From: Meishania litoralis
GTDB lineage: Bacteria > Bacteroidota > Bacteroidia > Flavobacteriales > Flavobacteriaceae
DNA: 63,651 nt
Assembly: GCF_042611095.1 (NCBI RefSeq)
Contig: NZ_JBHFPV010000007.1
Location: 1 to 63,651 of the forward strand
Reading direction: 5' to 3'
Part shown: one piece after another, positions 24,754 through 33,416 of the stretch
How positions within the stretch are numbered: position 1 is the first letter of the stretch
How the letters are laid out: each line of letters opens with the position of its first letter
Notes under the pieces: model-generated
Told to the model about the DNA's origin: nothing
The model's database searches: none
What the model saw: the letters and a program-made list of their open reading frames with translations, nothing else
Made by a program: the position numbers and the translations under genes

Positions 24754-25706
24754 TATTTGCCCAACTTGTAGTAGCCTTTGTTCGGAATCTCTATCGTGTA
24801 TTTCTTTCTTGAGCTATTGTTAAGATGCGGCTCGCGCAACCACGGGTTGTGCCTTTTCAATATCTTATAATTGATTTCGTACTGCTGCGCGAAATCGGCA
24901 AAGCTCAAAATGGGTTCGTCGATTTCGACCTTAAAAGTCGGCACCGATTTGTAAAGATCTTCTTTATCGACCATGAAACCATATTTTTCAGGATGGCTCA
25001 AAATTTCTTTAATTGCCATTATTCGAAAAACATAGCGCCCGGTCTCCTCGCCCAATAACAGGTCATAATAGTCATCGACCTGTTGAATGCCCAAAAATTT
25101 GTTGATCGACCCTGGGCCGGCATTATAGGCGGCCGCGGTCAACGTCCAAGTGCCATACTTCTCCTTCCATTTATTAAGGTACTTACAGGCCACTTCGGTA
25201 GATTTTTCGAGATGGTAGCGTTCATCTACATTACTGTTCACTTCAAGACCATATTCCCGACCCGTATCTTTCATAATTTGCCAAAATCCGGTTGCACCGG
25301 CATGCGATACCACATTTTGAAGTCCACTTTCGGCGACCGCCAAATACTTAAAATCATCGGGGATGCCATTTTTGGCCAGTATGGGCTCGATCACCGGAAA
25401 GTATTTGTGTGCCCGCTTCATCAAAAGCAATGCGTTCGACTGCCAATAGGTATTGACCAAAAACTCACGATCGACCCGCTCCATGATCTCGGGGTCGTCT
25501 TGTGGTACTCTTTCTCCCGCAAAATTCAGATCTTCAGGAATGTCAATGGGGGAAATACGGTAGCCTTCGGCCACATTCTTATCATTTATTTCATTTTCTG
25601 AAGCATTCGCTTCATTGCTTTCCGTTGTATTCTGCACTGCAAAAATCAAGGTGCTTATTACAAAAAACACGCCCAAAAGCATCAAAACATTCTTTAAAAT
25701 CTTCAT
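24753..25706 (-). CDS. lytic transglycosylase (SLT domain, MltD-like)
   Basis: A 317-residue exported murein hydrolase. After an N-terminal hydrophobic segment (VLMLLGVFFVISTLIFAVQ) comes the SLT domain: FKYLAVAESGLQNVVSHAGA with the catalytic Glu in the AESG motif, TGFWQIMKDTGREYGL, and TLTAAAYNAGPGSINKFL. The C-terminal about 60 residues (LSFADFAQQYEINYKILKRH, NPWLR) look like a diverged LysM-type peptidoglycan-binding unit. It cleaves glycan strands to anhydro-muropeptides in the periplasm and is coupled to cls. Confidence 0.9.
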   Translation of the reverse strand: MKILKNVLMLLGVFFVISTLIFAVQNTTESNEANASENEINDKNVAEGYRISPIDIPEDLNFAGERVPQDDPEIMERVDREFLVNTYWQSNALLLMKRAHKYFPVIEPILAKNGIPDDFKYLAVAESGLQNVVSHAGATGFWQIMKDTGREYGLEVNSNVDERYHLEKSTEVACKYLNKWKEKYGTWTLTAAAYNAGPGSINKFLGIQQVDDYYDLLLGEETGRYVFRIMAIKEILSHPEKYGFMVDKEDLYKSVPTFKVEIDEPILSFADFAQQYEINYKILKRHNPWLREPHLNNSSRKKYTIEIPNKGYYKLGK

Positions 25707-25729
25707 AGCTACTAAAATTGGTTATAAAT

Positions 25730-25761
25730 CAAAGGTAGTATTACAACTCACTTATTCCAAA
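25730..25761 (-). promoter_or_regulatory. promoter of the transglycosylase-cls operon
   Basis: On the minus strand TTTG (25758-25761) and TACCTTTG (25730-25737) are separated by 20 bp, matching the Bacteroidota consensus. The -33 element lies inside the last codons of the upstream hydrolase gene. Confidence 0.7.
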
Positions 25762-26414
25762 ATAATTGTGGGAAGGTGTTCATTGAACCATTTGGCCCGA
25801 TGAATGATCATCGTATGCGTTCCGTTACGCACCGTAATGCAATCTTTGATGTTTGCTATAGGAAAAACCGCGTCTTTGTCACCGTGTATGTGAACCAGAC
25901 AGTCTGGGCATTCGGTCTGCTTCCAGTTAACGATTTGATCGATGGACCAATCAATATAATATTTGTCTCGGATCGAAAGATATTCTTCATAAAGGGCCAA
26001 GCGTTTTGTCACTGTTTCACCAAAGGCATACTTGGCCAAAAGTTCGACATTGTTCACCAGGCCGGTGGGCAGCAGTTTATGAATTTTAGTGTATTTCGCG
26101 AAGACCATTCTTTTAGGCAATTCAGACCCGAACTTGACACTCGAGACTACGATTACTTTTTTAACCGGCATTAATTTGGCGATCTCCTGTACCAACATAC
26201 CCCCGAACGAAACCCCTACGAGTACGGGGTTCGGATGTTTTATCTTTTTTTTCATTTCAGCGGCATAGGCCGAAATGGACATATTTTTCGGCGGAATGAA
26301 CCATTCAAGAAAATGGGATACAAAAGTGTCGGAAGACAGTTCTATATTTTTGAATATCGATGTGTTGGCTGCCATGCCAGGCATGAAGTAGACGTGTATT
26401 TTGTTATCGGTCAT
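25752..26414 (-). CDS. alpha/beta hydrolase
   Basis: A 220-residue alpha/beta hydrolase without a signal peptide. The nucleophile elbow is GVSFGG (in NPVLVGVSFGGMLVQEIAKL), the acid is in VHIHGDKDAVFP, and the His is in RNGTHTMIIHRA. An HxxPGM-type start (YFMPGMAANTSIF) supplies the oxyanion region. Substrate unknown. It is upstream of and on the same strand as the lytic transglycosylase gene, which has its own promoter. Confidence 0.85.
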   Translation of the reverse strand: MTDNKIHVYFMPGMAANTSIFKNIELSSDTFVSHFLEWFIPPKNMSISAYAAEMKKKIKHPNPVLVGVSFGGMLVQEIAKLMPVKKVIVVSSVKFGSELPKRMVFAKYTKIHKLLPTGLVNNVELLAKYAFGETVTKRLALYEEYLSIRDKYYIDWSIDQIVNWKQTECPDCLVHIHGDKDAVFPIANIKDCITVRNGTHTMIIHRAKWFNEHLPTIILE

Positions 26415-26460
26415 GTATCGAAAGCCTACGGTAATCTTAGGAAGATCCCATTTTTTTTAT

Positions 26461-26554
26461 TACCTTTGTACCAGTAGCGGAAACTACCTACTAATTTTTC
26501 GCTTTTTTTTATAAAAGTATGGAATTACGATTTGAGAACATCGTAATTTTTTTG
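26461..26554 (+). promoter_or_regulatory. promoter and hairpin-rich leader before the GNAT gene
   Basis: TACCTTTG (26461-26468) is a -7-like box. Downstream lies GTAG...CTAC with a poly-T stretch (about 26474-26510), and then a strong hairpin AATTACGAT (26523-26531) with ATCGTAATT (26540-26548), followed by seven T (26547-26553). The second has the form of an intrinsic terminator 30 bp ahead of the ATG at 26583, so it may act as an attenuator, or release a short RNA of about 75 nt. Confidence 0.4.
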
Positions 26555-26582
26555 TCTAAGACCAATTTTAAAATCAAACTAT

Positions 26583-26876
26583 ATGAATGAAGTAGAAATT
26601 AAGGACAACAGTTTCTTGCGCCAATTCGAAACCAGGGTCGATGGACATCTAGCCAAAATCGAGTATTCATCACAAGAGCGCAAGGTATTCTTGACCAAAT
26701 TGGTCATTCCTGAAGAAATCGAAAAAGAGGGGTTCAAGGAAGATTTTATTAAGTCGGTGCTTCAGGTCATTCAACAGAACAATCAGCGAGTGGTACCTAC
26801 CAGTCCTCAAATTGCCGGTTTTCTGCGAAAAAATAGACAATACAAAGAAATGTTGCCCGTGGGCATTCGTATATAA
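26583..26876 (+). CDS. small GNAT-type N-acetyltransferase (YjdJ-like)
   Basis: A 97-residue protein with the short YjdJ/Gcn5-related layout: SFLRQFETRVDGHLAKIEYS, RKVFLTKLVIPEEIE, then FIKSVLQVIQQNNQRVVPTS, PQIAGFLRKNRQYKEML. This small class keeps only the acetyl-CoA-binding core of the GNAT fold. The substrate is unknown. It is a single-gene unit between a hairpin-rich leader and an intrinsic terminator. Confidence 0.8.
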   Translation: MNEVEIKDNSFLRQFETRVDGHLAKIEYSSQERKVFLTKLVIPEEIEKEGFKEDFIKSVLQVIQQNNQRVVPTSPQIAGFLRKNRQYKEMLPVGIRI

Positions 26877-26897
26877 CCCGCCCTCAAAAAAGATTGA

Positions 26898-26920
26898 ATC
26901 CCGCTGACGCGGGATTTTTT
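26898..26920 (+). terminator. intrinsic terminator after the GNAT gene
   Basis: ATCCCGC (26898-26904), loop TGAC, GCGGGAT (26909-26915), then T residues to 26920. It overlaps the last bases of the convergent mtaB gene. Confidence 0.88.
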
Positions 26921-28250
26921 ATGCCATAACTTTATCAGGGACAAACTCAAAACGGACCAAGCCATCGGTATCGATCTCGGTAAGTTTTACTCTATGCAGG
27001 GTATTGACCCGTTCGGGGTTCCATGGCGCCTTTACCTTCACATAGTTTTCGGTAAAACCATGAATATAGCCCTCTTTGTTCTCTCCCTCAAAAAGCACCG
27101 TTCGGGTCGAACCGATTTGACTTTCATAAAAAGCCCTTCTTTTTTTGACCGACAATCCCCTGAGCATCTTGCTGCGTTTGTGGCGTATATTCTTGGGTAC
27201 GGGGTTACGCATTTCGGCGGCAGGGGTGTTGTCTCTCTCTGAATAGGTAAAGACATGCAGATACGAAATATCAAGTTCGTTCAAAAAGTGGTAGGTTTCC
27301 AAAAAATGTGCATCGGTTTCCCCGGGGAAACCGACAATAACATCCACTCCGATACAGGCATGTGGCATAACCTCCCTAATTCTTTTTACCCGATCAATGT
27401 ACAGATCGCTCATATAGCGACGCCTCATCAACCTTAACATTTCATCGCTTCCACTTTGCAACGGAATATGAAAATGGGGCACAAAAGTATTGCTCTGCGC
27501 CACAAAATCGATCGTTTCGTTTTTCAAAAGATTGGGCTCTATGGATGATATTCGAAGCCTGTTTATACCTTCGACCTGATCCAATGCTTCTACGAGGTCT
27601 AAAAAAGTATGTTCATGCCTTTTATTGCCGAACTCCCCTTTGCCATAATCGCCAATGTTCACGCCGGTGAGAACGATTTCCTTAATGCCTTGGGCAGAAA
27701 TCTCGGCGGCGTTCTTCAACACATTTTCGAGGGTATCGCTTCGCGAAATTCCGCGGGCCAAGGGTATCGTACAATAGGTGCACTTATAATCGCACCCGTC
27801 CTGAACTTTTAAAAATGCCCTGGTTCTATCCCCTATGGCATAACTTCCCACATAAAAATCAGCTTCCGTTATTTCGCAAGAATGAATTTCTCCAAAATCG
27901 TTTTTGGTCAGATCATTGATATAATCGGTAATCTTGAATTTTTCGGTCGCGCCCAAGACCAAATCGACCCCGTCGACCGCGGCGAGTTGCTCAGGCTTCA
28001 ATTGGGCATAACAACCGATTGCCGCGACGAATGCCTTGGGATTCGCTCTTTGAGCCTGTTTGACAATGGTCTTAAAGCGCTTATCGGCATTCTCGGTCAC
28101 CGAACAGGTATTGATAACATACATGTCGGCTTTTTGGGAAAAATCGACACGTTCAAAACCTTCCTCTTGAAAACCTCGGGCAATCGTAGAGGTCTCCGAA
28201 AAGTTGAGCTTGCAGCCCAAGGTATAAAACGCGACTTTCTTTTTCATCAT
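26919..28250 (-). CDS. mtaB: tRNA t6A37 methylthiotransferase MtaB
   Basis: A 443-residue radical SAM methylthiotransferase that converts t6A37 to ms2t6A37 in ANN-reading tRNAs. The N-terminal UPF0004 domain carries its three Fe-S cysteines (YTLGCKLNFSE, VINTCSV, AIGCYAQL). The radical SAM motif is CDYKCTYCTIPLARG, and a C-terminal TRAM-like domain ends in LVRFEFVP. The MtaB subclass is suggested by the KLNFSE start and the overall length. The start could be either of two adjacent ATGs. Confidence 0.93.
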   Translation of the reverse strand: MMKKKVAFYTLGCKLNFSETSTIARGFQEEGFERVDFSQKADMYVINTCSVTENADKRFKTIVKQAQRANPKAFVAAIGCYAQLKPEQLAAVDGVDLVLGATEKFKITDYINDLTKNDFGEIHSCEITEADFYVGSYAIGDRTRAFLKVQDGCDYKCTYCTIPLARGISRSDTLENVLKNAAEISAQGIKEIVLTGVNIGDYGKGEFGNKRHEHTFLDLVEALDQVEGINRLRISSIEPNLLKNETIDFVAQSNTFVPHFHIPLQSGSDEMLRLMRRRYMSDLYIDRVKRIREVMPHACIGVDVIVGFPGETDAHFLETYHFLNELDISYLHVFTYSERDNTPAAEMRNPVPKNIRHKRSKMLRGLSVKKRRAFYESQIGSTRTVLFEGENKEGYIHGFTENYVKVKAPWNPERVNTLHRVKLTEIDTDGLVRFEFVPDKVMA

Positions 28251-28433
28251 GCTTCAAAAGGTCTGCAAAGATAACAATTTGCTACGGCTTGAAAGCTAAG
28301 GGTTTGAAAGGTCTATTTTAGAGGAACTTTTGACATCCAATGAATCTAACTATTATCGAGCGATATTCTTGGCAAGAGTTCTGTAGAGAGATTATTCTTT
28401 ACTTTTAATTCCGACAAAAAGAATCTCTAATTC

Positions 28434-29270
28434 ATGAGCACTGCACAATCAACGAAGAGCAAAGTAAAAACATTATGGCATGGATTTATCAGTAGTTCTG
28501 CATGGGGTTGGTTTCGGAAAGCAATTTTATTTACGATTTTCTCTTTAGTGGTGAATCATTTGGCAACACGCGAAAGTTTTCCAGGTGGTGAATCCTATAG
28601 ATTCCCAATAGAAGGTTTTCTGTCCTCTATGGTTCTATGTATTCTGATTGGCATCATTGCAGATCTTAATTTTAAATTTTTCAAGAAAAAGTATTTTTCA
28701 AAAAAAATAGAAATTGCCTCTATCGCATGGTATATGGCTTCCACTCTAGGTTATATTACCATAATGTACATTCCTCTAAGCAATATATTAAATCTAATTG
28801 CAGGTGGCGAGACAGAGTTCTATTATTTATTAATTGGCTTACTAATTACTCTAATATTAAGTTTTATTCTAATAGGTTTAGCATATGCACATGATATTTA
28901 CAATTTATACAAGCTATCCATAAAAGAAGCTGAAATAACTATTGAAAGTGGGGCAAAATTGACCAAACTTACCTACGAAAATATTGCCTGCTTTTATAGC
29001 GAAAACAAAATTGTATATACGATTCAAAATGATGGTAACACAATTACCACCAATTTTACGTTAAATGAGCTCGAAGAAAAAATAAACGACCAACTGTTTT
29101 TTAGAGCCAATCGGCAAATTATCATTCACAAAAATGCCGTAGACCAAATTGAAAAAATTGAAAATGGTAAGTTGCGGCTTCGGTTAAAAACAGCCATTGA
29201 AAATAATCGGATTGCCGAAATCAATATCAGTCGCTACAAACGAAAAGAATTTATGGATTGGTTTCAGTAA
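28434..29270 (+). CDS. membrane-bound LytTR family transcriptional regulator
   Basis: A 278-residue protein: four predicted transmembrane segments (about 28-46, 60-80, 95-118, 128-150), then a C-terminal LytTR DNA-binding domain (about 175-275; LTKLTYENIACFYSENKIVY, NFTLNELEEKI, FFRANRQIIIHKNAVDQIEK, LRLRL). The FFRxNRQxIIH stretch is the typical LytTR core. It has no receiver domain, so it is probably a one-component membrane regulator. A 9-bp direct repeat with a two-turn period lies just downstream, before the CPBP gene. Confidence 0.88.
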   Translation: MSTAQSTKSKVKTLWHGFISSSAWGWFRKAILFTIFSLVVNHLATRESFPGGESYRFPIEGFLSSMVLCILIGIIADLNFKFFKKKYFSKKIEIASIAWYMASTLGYITIMYIPLSNILNLIAGGETEFYYLLIGLLITLILSFILIGLAYAHDIYNLYKLSIKEAEITIESGAKLTKLTYENIACFYSENKIVYTIQNDGNTITTNFTLNELEEKINDQLFFRANRQIIIHKNAVDQIEKIENGKLRLRLKTAIENNRIAEINISRYKRKEFMDWFQ

Positions 29271-29282
29271 AAGATTTCATAT

Positions 29283-29328
29283 CCAACCAACCAACCAACC
29301 ATTCAGCCATATATTAATGACCATTCAG
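29283..29328 (+). promoter_or_regulatory. candidate LytTR operator with CCAA tandem repeat
   Basis: ACCATTCAG occurs twice as an exact direct repeat (29298-29306 and 29320-29328), with a period of 22 bp. LytTR proteins bind 9-bp direct repeats separated by about 10-13 bp, as here (13 bp). Immediately upstream is a tetranucleotide tract, (CCAA)4CC at 29283-29300, whose last bases run into the first repeat. Confidence 0.55.
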
Positions 29329-29403
29329 TAAAAGCGTAACCGTTTAAAGGGGTTTTCAGAGATTTTGTTCCTTATTTCGTCGAGAATTTAAGATTAGTAA
29401 ACA

Positions 29404-30066
29404 ATGAAAGACCTCAGCCTAAAACAAATAGCAATTCCATTAATTACAACTGCAATCATCTGCCTTTTATGGTTTGGGCCGATACGCATTCCTTACATAG
29501 TTAATATCATTATTTCTATATTAATTGTTATAGCGAATTATATAGAATACAACGGAAAACCATTTTTAGCACTTGGATTTCAACGCGAAAAATTCACATT
29601 CAAAAACATCTTTGTACTTGCTCCACTACTTGCACTGGGCCTTTTTGCTTTCTATGTCCTTGTATTGGTTCCAGGAATTACGAAACTCACCGGAGCTCCT
29701 ATTGATTATTCCGCTTTCGATCCATTAGTTGGTGATCTACCCGCCTGCTTAATCGCTTTAGCCTTGGTATGGGCCACTGCAGGGTTTGGAGAAGAAATTA
29801 TTTTTCGCGGTTATTTTATGAGACAATTTGTAAAATTCTTTGGAGAAAGTAAAATCAGTATTGCACTAAATATTCTTCTACTTGCTTGTTTTTTTGGTTT
29901 TATGCATAGTTATCAAGGAATTACTGGGCAACTTGTAACGGGAATCATCGGAGCACTCTTAGCCCTGATATTTTACCTGCGTAAATACGATTTGTGGTTT
30001 GTTGTAGCTGTGCACGGTTTTTTTGACACAATAGCCCTTGTTTTTGTTTACTTTGGTTTGGCCTGA
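29404..30066 (+). CDS. CPBP family intramembrane glutamic endopeptidase
   Basis: A 220-residue membrane protein with about seven hydrophobic segments. It carries the CPBP/ABI motifs: FGEEIIFRGYFMRQF (EExxxR), FFGFMHSYQG (FxxxH) and VAVHGFFDTIA (HxxxN/D-type). These residues form the active site of intramembrane endopeptidases such as Rce1. Partners are not known. It lies 133 bp downstream of the LytTR regulator, behind the direct repeats, so it is the likely target of that regulator. Confidence 0.85.
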   Translation: MKDLSLKQIAIPLITTAIICLLWFGPIRIPYIVNIIISILIVIANYIEYNGKPFLALGFQREKFTFKNIFVLAPLLALGLFAFYVLVLVPGITKLTGAPIDYSAFDPLVGDLPACLIALALVWATAGFGEEIIFRGYFMRQFVKFFGESKISIALNILLLACFFGFMHSYQGITGQLVTGIIGALLALIFYLRKYDLWFVVAVHGFFDTIALVFVYFGLA

Positions 30067-30118
30067 AGACATCAGGAATTACAGTACCCCTTGAATTCAT
30101 CCAATAATTATTGGGAGC

Positions 30119-31294
30119 CTAATAATTCCGCCACTTTTTGGTAAGTTCAAAGACTTGTTCCAAAATTCGGGCCTCTTTATCATCGAATTCAACGCCCCTA
30201 CGGGCCATCATTACCTTGGCCGCCTCAAAAGCTTTTTTGGGCAGATAAGTCGAAAAACCCGATGCCCCGCCCCAGCTAAAACTTGGAATGAAATTTCTTG
30301 GAAAACCGGGTACGTACAAGTTGACGTTTACACCGACCACGGTGCCCGTATTCAGCATGGTGTTAATGGCCGTCTTGCTATGGTCCCCCATCATGAGTCC
30401 GCAAAATTGCAGTCCGGTTTGTTCAAAACGCTCCGTGGCATAATTCCATAATCGGACCTTCGCGTAATTGTTCTTTAAATTGGAGTTGTTCGAATCGGCC
30501 CCGATATTGCACCATTCACCAAGCACGGCATTACCCAAATAGCCTTCATGGCCCTTGCTCGAATACCCGAAAATCACGGCATTGCTAACTTCACCCGCAA
30601 CCTTTCCGTAGGGCCCGACCGTGGTCGCCCCGTACATCTTAGCGCCCATTTTGACCACTGCGTTATTGCAAAGGGCAAAAGCACCTCTGATCATGGCGCC
30701 TTCCCACACCTCTGCGTTCTTGCCTATATAAATCGGTCCTTCGGTGGCATTCAAGGTACTGTATTCAACACTAGCCCCTTCCTCCAAAAAGATATGTTCG
30801 GCATTGATCAACCTATTGGTATCCGAAATCTGGGCACTTTTTCTTCCTTTTGTCAAAAAGTCGAAATCAGCTTGAAGGGCTTCCCCGTTCTTTGAAAAAA
30901 TATCCCAGGTGTTTTTGACCTGCAATAATTCCCCATCATATTCGATCGCCTGGTATTTCGATAAATCAAAATGTAAATCCGCGTCTTTCGAATAAAAAGC
31001 AACAACTTCGTTGTTCTTGAAAATCGCTTCATTATTCTTTAGGTTCTTGACCCTTTTGACCAGTTCCCCACTCGGACAAAAAGAACCATTGATCACGATA
31101 TTGGTATCTTTTTTAACGGTCGGATACTTCTCGGAAAGATAATCCTCGGTTATCGTACTTGTAGTTTGACCGAGGTATTTCTCCCATTTTTCGCGAATGG
31201 TCAAAATACCGATACGAACATCGGCTACCGGCCTTGTGAAGGTAAAAGGCAATAAATTCTCCCGCACCGTACCATCAAAAAGAATATAGTTCAT
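30119..31294 (-). CDS. GlmU-family putative sugar nucleotidyltransferase
   Basis: A 391-residue protein starting MNYILFDGTVRENLLPFTFT. The N-terminal part is a reduced nucleotidyltransferase-like domain. The C-terminal half (GPIYIGKNAEVWEGAMIRGA, KMGAKMYGATTVGPYGKVAG, SNAVIFGYSSKGHEGYLGNA) is a left-handed beta-helix of hexapeptide repeats. The family is found throughout Bacteroidota and is annotated as GlmU-like; the catalytic signature of true GlmU is not evident, so its reaction is uncertain. An in-frame ATG six codons upstream (31312) lies in the rpmE2 terminator region and is not used. Confidence 0.85.
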   Translation of the reverse strand: MNYILFDGTVRENLLPFTFTRPVADVRIGILTIREKWEKYLGQTTSTITEDYLSEKYPTVKKDTNIVINGSFCPSGELVKRVKNLKNNEAIFKNNEVVAFYSKDADLHFDLSKYQAIEYDGELLQVKNTWDIFSKNGEALQADFDFLTKGRKSAQISDTNRLINAEHIFLEEGASVEYSTLNATEGPIYIGKNAEVWEGAMIRGAFALCNNAVVKMGAKMYGATTVGPYGKVAGEVSNAVIFGYSSKGHEGYLGNAVLGEWCNIGADSNNSNLKNNYAKVRLWNYATERFEQTGLQFCGLMMGDHSKTAINTMLNTGTVVGVNVNLYVPGFPRNFIPSFSWGGASGFSTYLPKKAFEAAKVMMARRGVEFDDKEARILEQVFELTKKWRNY

Positions 31295-31313
31295 TTGCCG
31301 TTTATTAAACAAA

Positions 31314-31347
31314 TTTAAAAAAATACGCCTCCGTTATAACGAAGGCG
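31314..31347 (-). terminator. intrinsic terminator after rpmE2
   Basis: On the minus strand a near-perfect 11-bp stem (arms in 31326-31347, one G-T pair) is followed by a T-run (plus-strand A-run 31314-31323). It separates rpmE2 from the downstream GlmU-like gene. Confidence 0.8.
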
Positions 31348-31375
31348 CACCGTGATATTGTATGTTGAAAAGTAC

Positions 31376-31675
31376 TTATTCTTCTTGAGAGCTCGTTTCG
31401 GTCTTCTTTGCAGAAGCAGGAGCGGCCTTTTTAAATTTGTCGTACTTGCTCTTGAACTTATCGATACGTCCGGCGGTATCCAAGAACTTGGCCTTACCGG
31501 TATAAAAAGGATGCGATGTTCTTGAGATTTCCAATTTTACCAAAGGGTATTCCACGCCATCGACTTCCAAGGTCTCTTTGGTATCGGCGGTCGATTTGGT
31601 CAAAAACACATCATCGTTTGACATGTCTTTAAAGGCGACCATTCTATAATTCTCCGGGTGTATGTCTTTTTTCAT
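31376..31675 (-). CDS. rpmE2: 50S ribosomal protein L31 type B
   Basis: A 99-residue protein beginning MKKDIHPENYRMVAFKDMSN, with the L31 signature EISRTSHPFYTGKAKFLDTA GRIDKFKSKY split over two segments. The zinc-binding cysteines of type A L31 are absent, so this is the Zn-independent type B form. The C-terminal tail (KKAAPASAKKTETSSQEE) is a low-complexity extension of about ten residues beyond the usual end. It has its own promoter and terminator. Confidence 0.95.
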   Translation of the reverse strand: MKKDIHPENYRMVAFKDMSNDDVFLTKSTADTKETLEVDGVEYPLVKLEISRTSHPFYTGKAKFLDTAGRIDKFKSKYDKFKKAAPASAKKTETSSQEE

Positions 31676-31724
31676 TGCTTTGCTTTAATGCGCCCATTTC
31701 CGACAGGCACTAAAATTCAGGCTG

Positions 31725-31754
31725 CAAATTTAACCAATTTTTGTAAACCTACAA
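31725..31754 (-). promoter_or_regulatory. rpmE2 promoter, Bacteroidota consensus
   Basis: On the minus strand TTG (31752-31754) and TAAATTTG (31725-31732) are separated by 19 bp. Confidence 0.75.
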
Positions 31755-31853
31755 TTATAAAACCTAAAAAGACCGTAAAAAAAGCGTAAATTTAATTGTA
31801 ACAAAAAAGGTAATTTTTCAACTAACCTTACGAACAACTTAAAACCTTATAAA

Positions 31854-32375
31854 ATGGAAGAAACCCAACCTAAAACAGGAAAATTTGCACTAACGTACGG
31901 CGGTATATTAGGTGGCATAGGTATTGTATTCTCGCTGATGCTATATTCAATGGATATGCACTACCAAGGCGGCATGATGGTGCTTGGCGTCAGCGTTTTA
32001 CTGACCTTGGCGGCTATTGTCGTAGGCCTGATGCAGTTCAAAAAAGCCAACAACGGATACATGTCGTTCGGTCAAGGAATGAAAGTCGGCGTAGGTATTT
32101 GTCTAATCGCAGGAATCATTGGATTGGTATTCAATCAACTGATGATGAACGTAATCGACCCCGACATGATGACAAAGGCGATCGAGTTTCAAAAAGGACA
32201 ATTGTTGCAGTCATCCAACATGACACCCGACCAAATTGATGCCCAAATAGAAGCGCAGCAAAAATTCATGACCCCTTCGATGCAGATTGTTTTCGGTTTG
32301 CTATACGTAATCATAAGTGGTTTCATTTTATCGCTTGTTCCGGCGCTCATACTTAAAAAGACCGAAAAATCTTAA
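31854..32375 (+). CDS. DUF4199 family membrane protein
   Basis: A 173-residue membrane protein with four hydrophobic segments (about 13-30, 40-60, 75-95 and 145-167), matching the DUF4199 family of Bacteroidota inner-membrane proteins: FALTYGGILGGIGIVFSLML, then AIVVGLMQFKKANNGYMSFG with the conserved FGQGMKVGV. The function of the family is unknown. It precedes a glycosyltransferase gene by 38 bp; such pairing of DUF4199 and GT2 genes is common in Flavobacteriaceae. Confidence 0.85.
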   Translation: MEETQPKTGKFALTYGGILGGIGIVFSLMLYSMDMHYQGGMMVLGVSVLLTLAAIVVGLMQFKKANNGYMSFGQGMKVGVGICLIAGIIGLVFNQLMMNVIDPDMMTKAIEFQKGQLLQSSNMTPDQIDAQIEAQQKFMTPSMQIVFGLLYVIISGFILSLVPALILKKTEKS

Positions 32376-32413
32376 CTAATTTGTACTTTTGAAGAGCCAT
32401 TCGAAAGTACCTT

Positions 32414-33388
32414 ATGAATTTATCGATTGTCATTCCTCTTTTGAACGAGGAAGAATCTTTACAAGAACTCCACGATTGGATCGTATCGGTGATGCGATCC
32501 AATCGTTTTTCCTATGAAATACTTTTCGTCGATGACGGCAGTACCGATACCTCATGGCAGCTCATATCGCGCCTTTCGGCCGAAAACAGCAACGTAAAGG
32601 GAATTCGCTTCTTGCGCAATTTCGGAAAATCGCAGGCGCTGCATGCCGGTTTCAAGGCGGCCGAAGGAGAAGTCATCATTACCATGGATGCCGATCTACA
32701 GGATAATCCGGAAGAAATTCCAGAACTATACCGGATGATTAACGAAGAAGGTTACGATCTTGTGTCGGGCTGGAAGAAAAAAAGATACGATTCGTTGCTA
32801 TCGAAGAATATGCCCTCCAAATTGTTCAATTGGGCGGCACGAAAGACTTCGGGGGTCAAACTCCACGATTTTAACTGCGGGTTAAAGGCGTTTGACCGAA
32901 AAGTGGTCAAAAACATCGAGGTGTCGGGCGAAATGCACCGGTATATTCCCGTACTGGCCAAAAACGCAGGATTTTCGAATATCGGCGAAAAAGTGGTGCT
33001 GCACCAGGCCCGAAAATATGGAAAAACAAAATTTGGTATGGAACGATTTATAAACGGCTTTTTAGATTTGATCACCATTTGGTTCGTTTCAAAGTTCGGT
33101 AAAAGGCCCATGCACCTTTTCGGGGCGCTCGGGGTATTGATGTTCATCATCGGTTTTGGTTTTGCCCTATATCTTGGTATCGACAAACTCTTTATAAACC
33201 CTACAGGGCGCTTGATTACCGATCGCCCTCAATTTTTCCTGTCCTTGACGGCGATGATAATAGGTACCCAGCTATTTCTGGCCGGTTTTCTCGGTGAAAT
33301 TTTGATACGGTCGAGAAAAAATGAAGCGCGCTACAGCATTTCCGAAGAAACCGACCATGTGCAAAAGGAAGAACAATATTCTTCGTAA
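32414..33388 (+). CDS. family 2 glycosyltransferase (DPM1/ArnC-like)
   Basis: A 324-residue GT2 enzyme. The GT-A domain opens MNLSIVIPLLNEEESLQELH, then FVDDGSTDTS (about residue 40), ITMDADLQDNPEEIP (DxD, about 92-95), and HDFNCGLKAF with the acceptor loop. Two C-terminal transmembrane segments (about 235-257 and 272-295) anchor it. This is the polyprenyl-phosphate mannosyl/glucosyl-transferase type that makes lipid-linked sugars at the inner membrane. It precedes the phosphosugar mutase gene by 28 bp. Confidence 0.9.
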   Translation: MNLSIVIPLLNEEESLQELHDWIVSVMRSNRFSYEILFVDDGSTDTSWQLISRLSAENSNVKGIRFLRNFGKSQALHAGFKAAEGEVIITMDADLQDNPEEIPELYRMINEEGYDLVSGWKKKRYDSLLSKNMPSKLFNWAARKTSGVKLHDFNCGLKAFDRKVVKNIEVSGEMHRYIPVLAKNAGFSNIGEKVVLHQARKYGKTKFGMERFINGFLDLITIWFVSKFGKRPMHLFGALGVLMFIIGFGFALYLGIDKLFINPTGRLITDRPQFFLSLTAMIIGTQLFLAGFLGEILIRSRKNEARYSISEETDHVQKEEQYSS

Positions 33389-33416
33389 TTTTGCTTTTCA
33401 AATAGACATACTGCCA

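Noticed and set aside
30101..30116. CCAATAATTATTGG palindrome between convergent CPBP and GlmU-like genes
   Set aside because: The stem is AT-rich and lacks a T-run on either strand, so it is not a convincing terminator, and there is no promoter nearby to make it an operator.
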